From contig JANTFQ010000070.1 of assembly GCA_024763405.1 (NCBI GenBank), positions 1-9,061 on the forward strand: a stretch of DNA of 9,061 bases, in the 5' to 3' direction. The notes below the pieces were generated by a model. It worked only from the letters and a program-made list of their open reading frames with translations, was not told the origin of the DNA and ran no database searches. Made by a program: the position numbers and the translations under genes. Below are positions 1-6,652 of this stretch, piece by piece. Origin of the DNA: Calditrichaceae bacterium. Lineage in GTDB: Bacteria; Calditrichota; Calditrichia; Calditrichales; Calditrichaceae. The first letter of the stretch is position 1, and each line of letters starts with the position of its first letter.

Positions 1-657
1 GGTCTGCACGTCATTGGAGAAGCAAACTTTTCCGATCATGGCGCAAACCGTTTGGGCGCCAGCGCGTTAATGCAGGGACTGTCCGACGGTTATTTTGTTC
101 TGCCCGCAACCATTGGTGATTATCTTGGCCGGGAAAAATTAGAAAAGGTCACCACCGATCACGAGGCTTTTGCCGAAGCTGAAAAAGAAGCAAAAGAACG
201 TATCGATAAATTACTCTCGATTAATGGAAATAAGACACCAAAACAGTTCCATAAAGAACTGGGTGAAATTCTCTGGAATAATGTCGGCATGGCCCGCAAT
301 GAAAAAGGCCTTAAGGAGGCGTTGGAAAAAATTCCAAAACTGCGTGAAGAATTCTGGAAAAATGTTAAAGTCCCCGGAACCGCCAATACACTCAACAAAC
401 ATCTGGAGTTTGCCGGACGGATAGCCGATTACCTGGAATTAGCCGAACTGATGGCAACCGATGCTTTACATCGTAACGAATCTTGCGGCGGCCATTTCCG
501 CGAAGAAAGCCAGACCGAAGAAGGCGAAGCCTTACGTAAAGATGATGAGTTCACCTATGTAGCTGCATGGGAATTTAAAGAATTGGGTAAGTGGGAATTG
601 CACAAAGAACCGCTTATCTTCGAGAATGTAACTTTAACCCAGCGCAGCTATAAATAA
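1..657 (+). CDS. sdhA: Succinate dehydrogenase/fumarate reductase flavoprotein subunit, C-terminal part (5' end outside window)
   Basis: This is the C-terminal 218 residues of the FAD-carrying catalytic subunit that interconverts succinate and fumarate at the cytoplasmic face of the inner membrane. The frame is open from base 1 to TAA at 655-657, so the gene is cut by the window edge. The visible part begins with a GEANFSDHGANRLGASAL stretch (residues 5-22 of the fragment), which is the conserved FAD and substrate-binding segment; the Arg of HGANRLG (fragment residue 17) matches the substrate-binding Arg of FrdA/SdhA. The capping and C-terminal helical domains follow, with HRNESCGGHFREE near residue 155. 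Many SdhA proteins have ESRGAH at that place; the SCGGH form is, to my knowledge, typical of Bacteroidota-like enzymes. sdhB starts 13 bases after the stop, so the two are co-transcribed. A membrane subunit (sdhC) is expected upstream, outside the window. Succinate dehydrogenase and fumarate reductase cannot be told apart from this piece. Confidence 0.95.
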   Translation, partial: GLHVIGEANFSDHGANRLGASALMQGLSDGYFVLPATIGDYLGREKLEKVTTDHEAFAEAEKEAKERIDKLLSINGNKTPKQFHKELGEILWNNVGMARNEKGLKEALEKIPKLREEFWKNVKVPGTANTLNKHLEFAGRIADYLELAELMATDALHRNESCGGHFREESQTEEGEALRKDDEFTYVAAWEFKELGKWELHKEPLIFENVTLTQRSYK

Positions 658-670
658 GGAGGGCTTAAAG

Positions 671-1426
<756 letters not shown>

Positions 1427-1449
1427 ACGTTTAAGTTAATCTGAAAAAA

Positions 1450-1479
1450 GAAAGCCCGGCAAATGCCGGGCTTTTTTTT
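1450..1479. terminator. Rho-independent terminator after sdhB, probably bidirectional
   Basis: A ten-base-pair stem pairs 1451-1460 (AAAGCCCGGC) with 1465-1474 (GCCGGGCTTT) around an AAAT loop, followed on the plus strand by T's to 1479. On the minus strand the A-rich bases at 1444-1449 become a T-tract, so the same hairpin can stop transcripts of the convergent lipoprotein gene that ends at 1572. It lies 24 bases after the sdhB stop. Confidence 0.9.
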
Positions 1480-1488
1480 AAAGATAAG

Positions 1489-1568
1489 AGAACCTTTGTC
1501 TTTTACCGTAAAATATAGGCAAAACGCAAAGGTTCTTACAGAACGACAGACTGGATCATTAATCCAGT
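1489..1568. repeat. Two inverted repeats in the convergent intergenic region
   Basis: The first is a perfect ten-base inverted repeat, AGAACCTTTG at 1489-1498 and CAAAGGTTCT at 1527-1536, with a 28-base AT-rich loop. The second is a short hairpin, ACTGGAT at 1550-1556 and ATCCAGT at 1562-1568, with a five-base loop. On the plus strand the second is followed by GTTTTAGTCTGTTTTATTTTT-like T-rich DNA (broken runs), so it could be a weak backup terminator for sdhB read-through. The role of the first is unknown; its long loop makes it a poor terminator. Confidence 0.5.
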
Positions 1569-1571
1569 GTT

Positions 1572-2180
1572 TTAGTCTGTTTTATTTTTCCACCTCCTAT
1601 ATTCATCCAGCAGCGAAAGCGTTTCCCCGTCTTCTTTTAATATCTGACGCCAATAAATCGTTTTTTGAGTTTTCGGCCAGCTGATCGTAATTATATTTTC
1701 TGATTGGTTTAATTTGCCGTCTGTCTCTATCCGCTCAATATCGTCATCTTTTTTTAAGGTTAAAAATATCTCATCCTTTAAAATACGCAGGGATTCTTCT
1801 TCATCTTCAAATTTGAGATTCTCAAAGATCCCCTCGTAGCGGCCAATTAATTTATTGTCTTTTTCAAACAGGGAGCGCTTTTTAAAATAGATGCCCTGCT
1901 CAACTCCACTCAGTAATTGTTTGTCATCCTGCACCATTCCGAGAAGTTCCGCAAAATCATCTTTACGATCCTGCAGAATTTCTTCTTTTTCGGTAGCTGT
2001 CAATCCGGTGTCTTTTTTTGCATCGATAAATTTATCGCTGCCGATGTCTTCGTAGGTAATTACTATTTTAGCGGTTTCGAATTTTTGATCGAAGGTTATT
2101 TTGTACTCGATTGCTCTAAAGCTGAGGCAACCGCTTAATAAAAACAGAATAGCTGCTGCCGAAAAAAAATATCGTTTCAT
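1572..2180 (-). CDS. Hypothetical charged lipoprotein
   Basis: This gene encodes 202 residues counted from the ATG at 2180. An upstream in-frame ATG at 2186 would add two residues, but AAGGAG at 2188-2193 lies only one base from it and seven from the 2180 ATG, so 2180 is the better start. The N-terminus is a lipoprotein signal: MKR, a hydrophobic core, then a lipobox LSGC with the lipidated Cys at residue 18. The mature part is rich in Asp, Glu and Lys, with no membrane segment and no motif I recognise. It ends in a WPKTQKTIYW segment and a charged tail. It should be an envelope protein anchored to a membrane from the periplasmic side; its function is unknown. It is the last of four same-strand envelope genes and has a possible promoter of its own at 2224-2229. 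It converges on sdhB with about 145 bases between the stop codons. Confidence 0.85.
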   Translation of the reverse strand: MKRYFFSAAAILFLLSGCLSFRAIEYKITFDQKFETAKIVITYEDIGSDKFIDAKKDTGLTATEKEEILQDRKDDFAELLGMVQDDKQLLSGVEQGIYFKKRSLFEKDNKLIGRYEGIFENLKFEDEEESLRILKDEIFLTLKKDDDIERIETDGKLNQSENIITISWPKTQKTIYWRQILKEDGETLSLLDEYRRWKNKTD

Positions 2181-2187
2181 TAACATG

Positions 2188-2193
2188 CTCCTT
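2188..2193 (-). promoter_or_regulatory. Ribosome binding site that fixes the lipoprotein start at 2180
   Basis: On the minus strand AAGGAG is followed by seven bases and then the ATG at 2180. The alternative ATG at 2186 is one base from this site, too close for normal initiation. Confidence 0.75.
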
Positions 2194-2223
2194 CTATTGG
2201 TATCGGTTGCATATTAAAAGAAA

Positions 2224-2229
2224 ATTATA
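2224..2229 (-). promoter_or_regulatory. Possible -10 promoter element upstream of the charged lipoprotein gene
   Basis: The minus strand reads a perfect TATAAT here, about 44 bases before the ATG at 2180. The matching -35 region is poor: a 17-base spacer leads back to a run of seven T's at 2247-2253. The 81-base gap has no clear terminator for the gene before it, so this may be an internal promoter or chance in AT-rich DNA. Confidence 0.3.
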
Positions 2230-2261
2230 GAAGAGACAAGAGAAATAAAAAAACAACGAAG

Positions 2262-2801
2262 CTATTCAATCCGAAAATCAACCTGGGGTAAATTTTGGAT
2301 TCTTGAATAATTAAAGACAACCCTGCTTTCACGCAGTGTATCGGCGGTAATATTTATCCAGGCACAATAAGCCGATGAGTCTGCGCCAAGTTTCAATCCA
2401 AGGTAAGCGGTTTTTCCCGCCCAATCCCCGCGCCAGTTTTTCCGATAATAATTACAATGCATAATATTTGCCTTTTTACCGCTCCAGTACAGAGAATTTT
2501 CTGGCTTAAAGGGAATCAAATCATATTTAAAAAATAGATGCGGCTCGCCATCTCCATTAAAACAAAACTGTGTCCCGTTTACTGATTTTATATAATAATA
2601 GGTCAGATTACGATCACCAAAAACATAATACTCAATATCCATTTTTATATCTGCAAAACCGTCATTATTTATATCGGCTTCATATTCCCCACTGTAGTAA
2701 TGGGTTTCCGATTCGGTAAATAGGGCTTCATTTGAAATTTCACAGGAGAAAATGCTTAATAAGAAAAAAATAGAAACAGCAGCACGTATAAAAGTTTTCA
2801 T
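2262..2801 (-). CDS. Hypothetical lipoprotein with a calcium-loop-like motif
   Basis: This gene encodes 179 residues from the ATG at 2801. That start has GGAG at 2809-2812 seven bases upstream and gives a normal signal peptide: MKTFIR, a hydrophobic core, then Cys at residue 20 in the context SIFSC. The lipobox is slightly off consensus, with Phe at -2. A longer reading from a TTG at 2825 would add eight residues and is less likely. Soon after the lipidation site is DINNDGFAD (residues 43-51), which fits the DxNxDGxxD calcium-binding loop of dockerin, EF-hand-like and FG-GAP proteins; only one copy is seen. The rest is rich in Tyr, Asn and Trp and looks like a small beta-rich extracytoplasmic domain (inference). 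I do not recognise the family. It lies 153 bases after the OmpP1/FadL-like gene on the same strand and could be read from that transcript or from its own promoter. Confidence 0.82.
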   Translation of the reverse strand: MKTFIRAAVSIFFLLSIFSCEISNEALFTESETHYYSGEYEADINNDGFADIKMDIEYYVFGDRNLTYYYIKSVNGTQFCFNGDGEPHLFFKYDLIPFKPENSLYWSGKKANIMHCNYYRKNWRGDWAGKTAYLGLKLGADSSAYCAWINITADTLRESRVVFNYSRIQNLPQVDFRIE

Positions 2802-2954
2802 ATGGAAACTCCGTTTAAAAATCAAAAATGGAACTCCACTTAGAATAACGTAACGGAAGTAAATTCCCCCGGATAATCAGAATTTTAAGGTTTGACAAAG
2901 CATAAGCCGGTTTTAGTTTTTTTTGATAAAGATAAAAATAGTTGTTTTGCTTTT
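2802..2954 (-). other. Intergenic gap between barrel gene and small lipoprotein gene; weak promoter candidate only
   Basis: There is no clear hairpin terminator for the barrel gene in these 153 bases. On the minus strand TTGTCA (2893-2898) and TATCCG (2870-2875) are separated by 17 bases and could form a poor sigma-70-like promoter about 70 bases before the ATG at 2801. I place little weight on it. Confidence 0.25.
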
Positions 2955-4478
2955 CTAAAATATCAGTTTCAGACCGGCCATCAGTTTTTGAGATGTATGT
3001 TTTTCCGTTGTCTGCATAGGTGCGATTTCACCATATTCATCCCAGTCGTAGGAATAATAAGCGTTCCGTTCATAAGAACCGTAGGTGTAGGAAACTTCTA
3101 TGATCGTTGATTCATCCACTTTCATTCCCAAACCTGCGGAGTAGATGTTTTTATCAAATCCGATAGCAGCATCTTTATACGGCGAAGGTACAAAACGGTA
3201 ACCGCCCCGCAAAGATAAGTCCTTTTGAAAAAGGTTCAGTTCTGCTCCTGCGCTGTACGAAAGAACCGGTCGAAAGCTTTCGGCAAACACTTCGTTTTGA
3301 TCGAGCAGGGCTGCATAGTCTTCACTGTTTCCATCGTTGGGCATTTCATAACGTAATTGTGACCAATCGGTATAATCTGCAGAAGCCGCCAGCAGCAGCA
3401 GGTCATTTTGATACGATACCCCGCCGCTAAATTTAAAAGGCACTTTTATATTATATTCAAAACTGCCTTCTTCGTTTAAATCCACGGCCTGGTTACGGGT
3501 ATTCAGCACCCAGCCCATATAGGCGCTGTCGTTATACGGATCCTCCGTGGGGCCGTTATAGGAATAAACCCCGTCGTCAAGCACATGAATATCGTAGGCC
3601 AGTTCATCGGAAACACTCCAAACTTCATTCACGCGGATGGTCATGGGCAGAGTAATGGAAGTGCCTAAGCGGATATGTTCACCCAGACGGAACAAGCCGC
3701 CCAATTTGGCTTCAAAACCGCTGTAATCACTTTTTATTTTTTGGGTTACATCATAATATTTAAAATCAAAAAGTTCAATCGCATTACCGTTTTCATCTTC
3801 GATTGAATAATTATTCATATCGTTGCTGTCATCCTGCTGGTAACGGGAAAGATAATCGCTTCCGCCGCTTATCATACTCAGCGTAAAACCCCCTGAAAAA
3901 TTAGGCGACAAGTCGATAGCCATTCCGAAAGACCATTGATTTAAACTTCCTTCCGAAGAAACGGATTTTTGCTGCTGTATATCGCGGTCAAATTCAAGCA
4001 GACCATAATCATAGGCGTTATCGTTAATAACATCAAAGGCCAGGCTGTCACCTTGCGTTCCGGGCAGATAACCGGAAAAGCCGAGATAGCTATCCAGGCT
4101 TTTAATCCGCTGATAACCAAGCGCCATTACCAGGCTGCCGCGCTCTACCTGAAACGGATAAACCAGCCCAAAATTATGGAGTTTCGTAAAGGTTCTGCTT
4201 TCCGAATTGGACGTTCCCAGATAGTCTGCCGTACTTTTATAATTTAAATTTGAGAGGGCGATGGAAACCTCATTCATCTTTATTTGTGCCAGTCCGGCGG
4301 GATTCCAGTAGATAGCCGAATAATCATCCGCAACTCCCGTGTAGGCATTTCCCAGACCCGCCGCCCGGATGCCGACCCCCGTTTGATTTTCCAACAGATC
4401 CACGGCTTCTTCTGCGGACTGAGCAAACGATAAAGCCGTTAGAAACAAAAGAATGACACTTATTTTTATAACCTTCAT
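2955..4478 (-). CDS. OmpP1/FadL/TodX-family outer-membrane beta-barrel protein
   Basis: This 507-residue protein has a cleavable signal peptide (residues 1 to about 19, cut likely after ALSFA). The family's N-terminal signature follows at residues 36-64: GIRAAGLGNAYTGVADD, then YWNPAGLA, the NPAG region that packs inside the barrel. Alternating aromatic beta strands continue to the end. Near residue 425 is RGGYRFVPSPY, a segment typical of FadL-like barrels, and the last residue is Phe, the usual C-terminal signal for BAM-dependent assembly. FadL relatives move hydrophobic compounds such as fatty acids or aromatics across the outer membrane; others (PorV-like) serve in type IX secretion. At 507 residues it is longer than most of either group, with acidic insertions that are probably extracellular loops. 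The substrate cannot be told from sequence. The start at 4478 has AAGGA seven bases upstream. It lies 66 bases after the Tyr/Ser-rich lipoprotein gene, so the two are probably one transcript. Confidence 0.9.
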   Translation of the reverse strand: MKVIKISVILLFLTALSFAQSAEEAVDLLENQTGVGIRAAGLGNAYTGVADDYSAIYWNPAGLAQIKMNEVSIALSNLNYKSTADYLGTSNSESRTFTKLHNFGLVYPFQVERGSLVMALGYQRIKSLDSYLGFSGYLPGTQGDSLAFDVINDNAYDYGLLEFDRDIQQQKSVSSEGSLNQWSFGMAIDLSPNFSGGFTLSMISGGSDYLSRYQQDDSNDMNNYSIEDENGNAIELFDFKYYDVTQKIKSDYSGFEAKLGGLFRLGEHIRLGTSITLPMTIRVNEVWSVSDELAYDIHVLDDGVYSYNGPTEDPYNDSAYMGWVLNTRNQAVDLNEEGSFEYNIKVPFKFSGGVSYQNDLLLLAASADYTDWSQLRYEMPNDGNSEDYAALLDQNEVFAESFRPVLSYSAGAELNLFQKDLSLRGGYRFVPSPYKDAAIGFDKNIYSAGLGMKVDESTIIEVSYTYGSYERNAYYSYDWDEYGEIAPMQTTEKHTSQKLMAGLKLIF

Positions 4479-4544
4479 TTTAAAATCCTTTTCAACATTT
4501 TCATATTCAGTTTCGCTTCAGCAGAACAAATGGGCGCCTCAATT

Positions 4545-5579
4545 TTATCTTCTCTTTGATCTTCCGGATGAATGACTACGCGAGCTGCTGGAACGGCTAT
4601 TCGAAGAAGAACTCCTTGAGCCGGAACTTCTGCTTACCGAAGAAGAGCTTTGTGAGCTACTGCTTCTTCCGGAATAGGAACTGCCGGTATTATCCGAACG
4701 GCTGCTCTTTGAACTTTTTGTTGTTTTTTCAGAAGAACGACTTTTAGAAACACTTCCTTTCCGTATTGTTCGTACCCGGCTGGAACGGGTTTTTACTTTC
4801 CCGCTATTCCGTTTCTTTACGGTACGGCTGGTTCGGTACACTTTACGGCTGCCCGTCCGTTTGTTCGAGCTTGGTACGATTCTCTTTCCGCTTCTTCTGG
4901 CGCCTGTTTTACTAATGCTTGTACCGGAGGAGGAACCCGCCGAGCCGCCTCTGACGACTCTAATATCATCAGCCCGCCGGATGGGGGTTCGATCTGTAAC
5001 CGTACGTCCTGATGTTCCGCGCCCGGAGGAAACCTTACTGGCAGAACGTCCGCCGGAGGCAATGTGTCTGCTGCCGCGTGGATTTAACAGACTACCGCCT
5101 CTTGCAAAATGACGGGGTTTGTAAGGAGCCCTATAGCTTCTGTTGTAATATCCATAGCCATAATCATAATAATAATCATTGTACCAGGGGAAATACACAA
5201 CAAGCGCCGGACGATGCCAGAAATAATCATAGCGATAATAATTATAAGGATAATTCCAGGAAGAATAGTAAAAATCATCCCAATAAAAACTGTCCCAATA
5301 ATACGGATCGTAATAATGTGACCGCCAGGTTGCGGGCGGAGGATAACCATAATAATTATCCACGTCAACATAGACATCCTCAGCAGGTTCTCCTTCGTCT
5401 TCATAATAAACCGTATCGGCCGGTTCTTCCTGTACTTCCTGTACTTCCTGTTCTGCCGGACGTTCGTAGACATAAACCCGATGCGGTTTTACAACCGCCA
5501 GCTGGGTATAACAGGAAGTTACAAAAAAGGCAATGAATAAAGAACTGAAGATTAAACGGGTATACATATATTTTTTCAT
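4545..5579 (-). CDS. Tripartite low-complexity lipoprotein: acidic, Tyr/Trp-rich, then Ser/Arg-rich
   Basis: This 344-residue gene starts at the ATG at 5579, with AGGAG seven bases upstream. It has a lipoprotein signal peptide with lipobox VTSC (lipidated Cys at residue 23). The mature chain has three compositional zones. Residues about 41-75 are acidic (Glu, Asp, Val, Tyr). In residues 76-150 about half are aromatic: I count 26 Tyr, 6 Trp and 4 Phe in 75. Residues about 155-344 are basic and flexible, rich in Ser, Arg, Lys and Gly, and the last 65 are mostly Ser with Arg, ending SKRR. I see no enzymatic motif. I recall Tyr-rich plus Ser/Arg-rich proteins in Bacteroidota that are sometimes mis-named vitellogenin, but I cannot confirm a relation. 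It is probably tethered in the envelope, and the basic tail could bind polyanions such as polysaccharide, LPS or DNA (inference). The barrel gene follows 66 bases later. Many alternative frames are open here only because of the codon bias. Confidence 0.85.
   Translation of the reverse strand: MKKYMYTRLIFSSLFIAFFVTSCYTQLAVVKPHRVYVYERPAEQEVQEVQEEPADTVYYEDEGEPAEDVYVDVDNYYGYPPPATWRSHYYDPYYWDSFYWDDFYYSSWNYPYNYYRYDYFWHRPALVVYFPWYNDYYYDYGYGYYNRSYRAPYKPRHFARGGSLLNPRGSRHIASGGRSASKVSSGRGTSGRTVTDRTPIRRADDIRVVRGGSAGSSSGTSISKTGARRSGKRIVPSSNKRTGSRKVYRTSRTVKKRNSGKVKTRSSRVRTIRKGSVSKSRSSEKTTKSSKSSRSDNTGSSYSGRSSSSQSSSSVSRSSGSRSSSSNSRSSSSRSHSSGRSKRR
5427..5453. repeat. Nine-base tandem repeat inside the Tyr/Ser-rich lipoprotein gene
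   Basis: TTCCTGTAC occurs twice in tandem (5427-5435, 5436-5444) and is followed by a third copy with one change, TTCCTGTTC (5445-5453). It encodes the repeated Gln-Glu-Val of the acidic zone. The unit is a multiple of three, so changes in copy number would keep the frame. Confidence 0.8.
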
Positions 5580-5683
5580 CTTACTACTCCTGGTAATTCT
5601 GTTTTCTATAAAGCAAACGGTGTACCAAACTTAAAGCGCGTCCTTGCGGGCTGTTTTTTCTGTCGAATCGCAATTTATGTCTT

Positions 5684-5724
5684 TTTTGTTTACATAAAAA
5701 TTTTTTTTGGTTCTTTTGTTTACA
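5684..5724 (-). promoter_or_regulatory. Twin direct repeats flanking an A/T tract, upstream of the Tyr/Ser-rich lipoprotein gene
   Basis: TTTTGTTTACA occurs at 5684-5694 and again at 5714-5724; read on the minus strand both are TGTAAACAAAA. The copies are 30 bases apart, near three helical turns, and between them is A5T8 (5696-5708), a sequence expected to bend DNA. The pair lies just after the stop of the HAD gene and 105-145 bases before the ATG at 5579. That suits operator sites or an upstream activating region for the lipoprotein-barrel transcript. The binding protein is unknown, and in AT-rich DNA chance cannot be excluded. Confidence 0.4.
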
Positions 5725-5725
5725 C

Positions 5726-6196
5726 CTAATCCCTTAAACTGGCAATTAATCGTTTTGGTTCAAAAAATAATTTTAAGGCTGAAACGATATCCGGAACGAC
5801 GATATCCGCGTTTTTCAAGGCGATGCCCGCAGCGCCTTCCTGCTGAATCACCACGATTCCCAGCCTGGCCTTTTTTAACATAAGACGATCGTTGCGTCCG
5901 TTGCCCACGGCAATGGTTTCGGCGGCGCCTAGTTTTTGGACATAGGCCTCTTTCTGTTTCGCCTGATTTTCTTCCTGTAAAATTTCCACAAAAAAAGACG
6001 GCTGCTCAAAATTCTGTTTTACGGTTCCGAATGTATCTGCCGTAAGAATATGAATCTCCATCAAAGTTGATAATTTTTGCAGGATCTCTTTTACATACCT
6101 AATGGGCTGGCCGTCAATAGCCAGCGTTCCGTTATAATCCAGCACCAGGTTTTGGATGCGCAACGGGCCAAATCCCGGGATATCGCATTTAAACAT
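5726..6196 (-). CDS. HAD-superfamily protein, soluble P-type ATPase-like (COG4087 type)
   Basis: This 156-residue cytoplasmic protein has the core of a haloacid dehalogenase-fold hydrolase with no cap domain of note. Motif I is LDYNGTLA with nucleophile Asp20. Motif II is probably the Thr of LTADT (Thr52). The motif III Lys is Lys80 or Lys82. Motif IV is GNGRND (98-103), with Asp103 as the metal ligand. Most HAD phosphatases have Asp two residues after the nucleophile as general acid; here it is Asn22, closer to P-type ATPases, which have Thr there (DKTGT). The pattern matches what I know as the soluble P-type ATPase-like family, whose substrate is not established as far as I know. GAGG lies six bases before the ATG at 6196. 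A promoter, if local, must lie in the 35 bases before the repeat element or inside it. Downstream are the twin repeats and the lipoprotein gene on the same strand. Confidence 0.88.
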   Translation of the reverse strand: MFKCDIPGFGPLRIQNLVLDYNGTLAIDGQPIRYVKEILQKLSTLMEIHILTADTFGTVKQNFEQPSFFVEILQEENQAKQKEAYVQKLGAAETIAVGNGRNDRLMLKKARLGIVVIQQEGAAGIALKNADIVVPDIVSALKLFFEPKRLIASLRD

Positions 6197-6231
6197 TTTT
6201 ATCCTCTGATATAAATACTAATATTCTTCTT

Positions 6232-6570
6232 TCTGTCGTTATAAATACCCCATCTCCTCACAAGGCGGCCACTTCGTGGTAATTCCTTCTCCTACACAGG
6301 CTGTTGCAGTATTAGGATGAAACAGAAAAAATCTGTCATTCCCGCAGGTTTCTGGCGGGAATCCAGTCAAAAATTGCATAGATTCCCGACCAGTCAGACG
6401 CCTGGCTGATAAAAGCATTCCCCAAAAGGGGCAAGCTGGGAATGATCCCGAGTATCGGGACAACACCCCCGCAAGGAGTAGAGAAACTTCCTTTTCGCCC
6501 TCTCCTTTCAGGAGAGTCTGGTCCGCCCCGATACTTCGGGGAGTCAAATTTCGACTACTTTATAGACAGA
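6232..6570. repeat. MITE-like composite repeat with many short hairpins (non-coding)
   Basis: About 340 bases hold no believable gene but a dense set of inverted repeats. The ends form imperfect terminal inverted repeats: TCTGTCGTTATAAATA at 6232-6247, and, on the minus strand, TCTGTCTATAAAGTA at 6570-6556. Inside are CCAC/GTGG (6269-6279), ATTCCCGC/GCGGGAAT (6338-6345 and 6355-6362), ATTCCC/GGGAAT (6382-6387 and 6438-6443), CCCCAAAAGGGG (6420-6431), TCCCGA/TCGGGA (6446-6460), CTCTCCT/AGGAGAG (6500-6516) and CCCCGA/TCGGGG (6526-6541). The TGTCATTCCCGC...GCGGGAATCC piece is like dispersed repeats seen between genes in many bacteria. A 102-codon minus-strand frame crosses nearly all of it and is an artefact. 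No transposase is present, so the element would be non-autonomous. The exact edges are uncertain, and I see no clear target-site duplication. It separates the response-regulator gene from the HAD gene. Confidence 0.6.
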
Positions 6571-6652
6571 CACTACTTATAATCACTTCCCGCTCATATT
6601 TCAGGTCACAGCTTAACGTGGAATAAAGCAGACAATTTCCCGTTACCTGTGT
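6571..6652. other. Short gap between the repeat and the response-regulator stop; nothing identified
   Basis: These 82 bases follow the stop codon of the minus-strand response regulator. I see no strong hairpin with a T-tract on the minus strand. If the regulator transcript ends here, it may end at the hairpins of the adjacent repeat element. Confidence 0.4.

Noticed and set aside
1463..1684. A 73-codon plus-strand frame after sdhB
   Set aside because: It starts inside the terminator hairpin, has no ribosome binding site, and overlaps the supported lipoprotein gene on the other strand.
2892..2920. TTGACA on the plus strand as a promoter
   Set aside because: No -10 element lies at a suitable distance (AGTTTT at 17 bases) and no plus-strand gene follows.
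5012..5536. A 174-codon plus-strand frame and a 129-codon minus-strand frame opposite or inside the Tyr-rich lipoprotein gene
   Set aside because: Both arise from the repetitive Tyr/Asp/Asn codons read in other frames. The main frame has a good start, a ribosome binding site and a lipoprotein signal; these do not.
6420..6431. CCCCAAAAGGGG as a terminator
   Set aside because: The stem is four base pairs and no T-tract follows on either strand; it is better seen as part of the repeat cluster.
6239..6547. A 102-codon minus-strand open frame covering the repeat region
   Set aside because: It coincides with nested inverted repeats, has no ribosome binding site or recognisable domain, and reads through hairpin DNA; phrases such as GFPPETCGNDR are typical chance translations of dispersed ATTCCCGC repeats.
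6232..6570. CRISPR array
   Set aside because: The repeats differ in sequence and spacing, are inverted pairs rather than regular direct repeats, and no cas gene is near.
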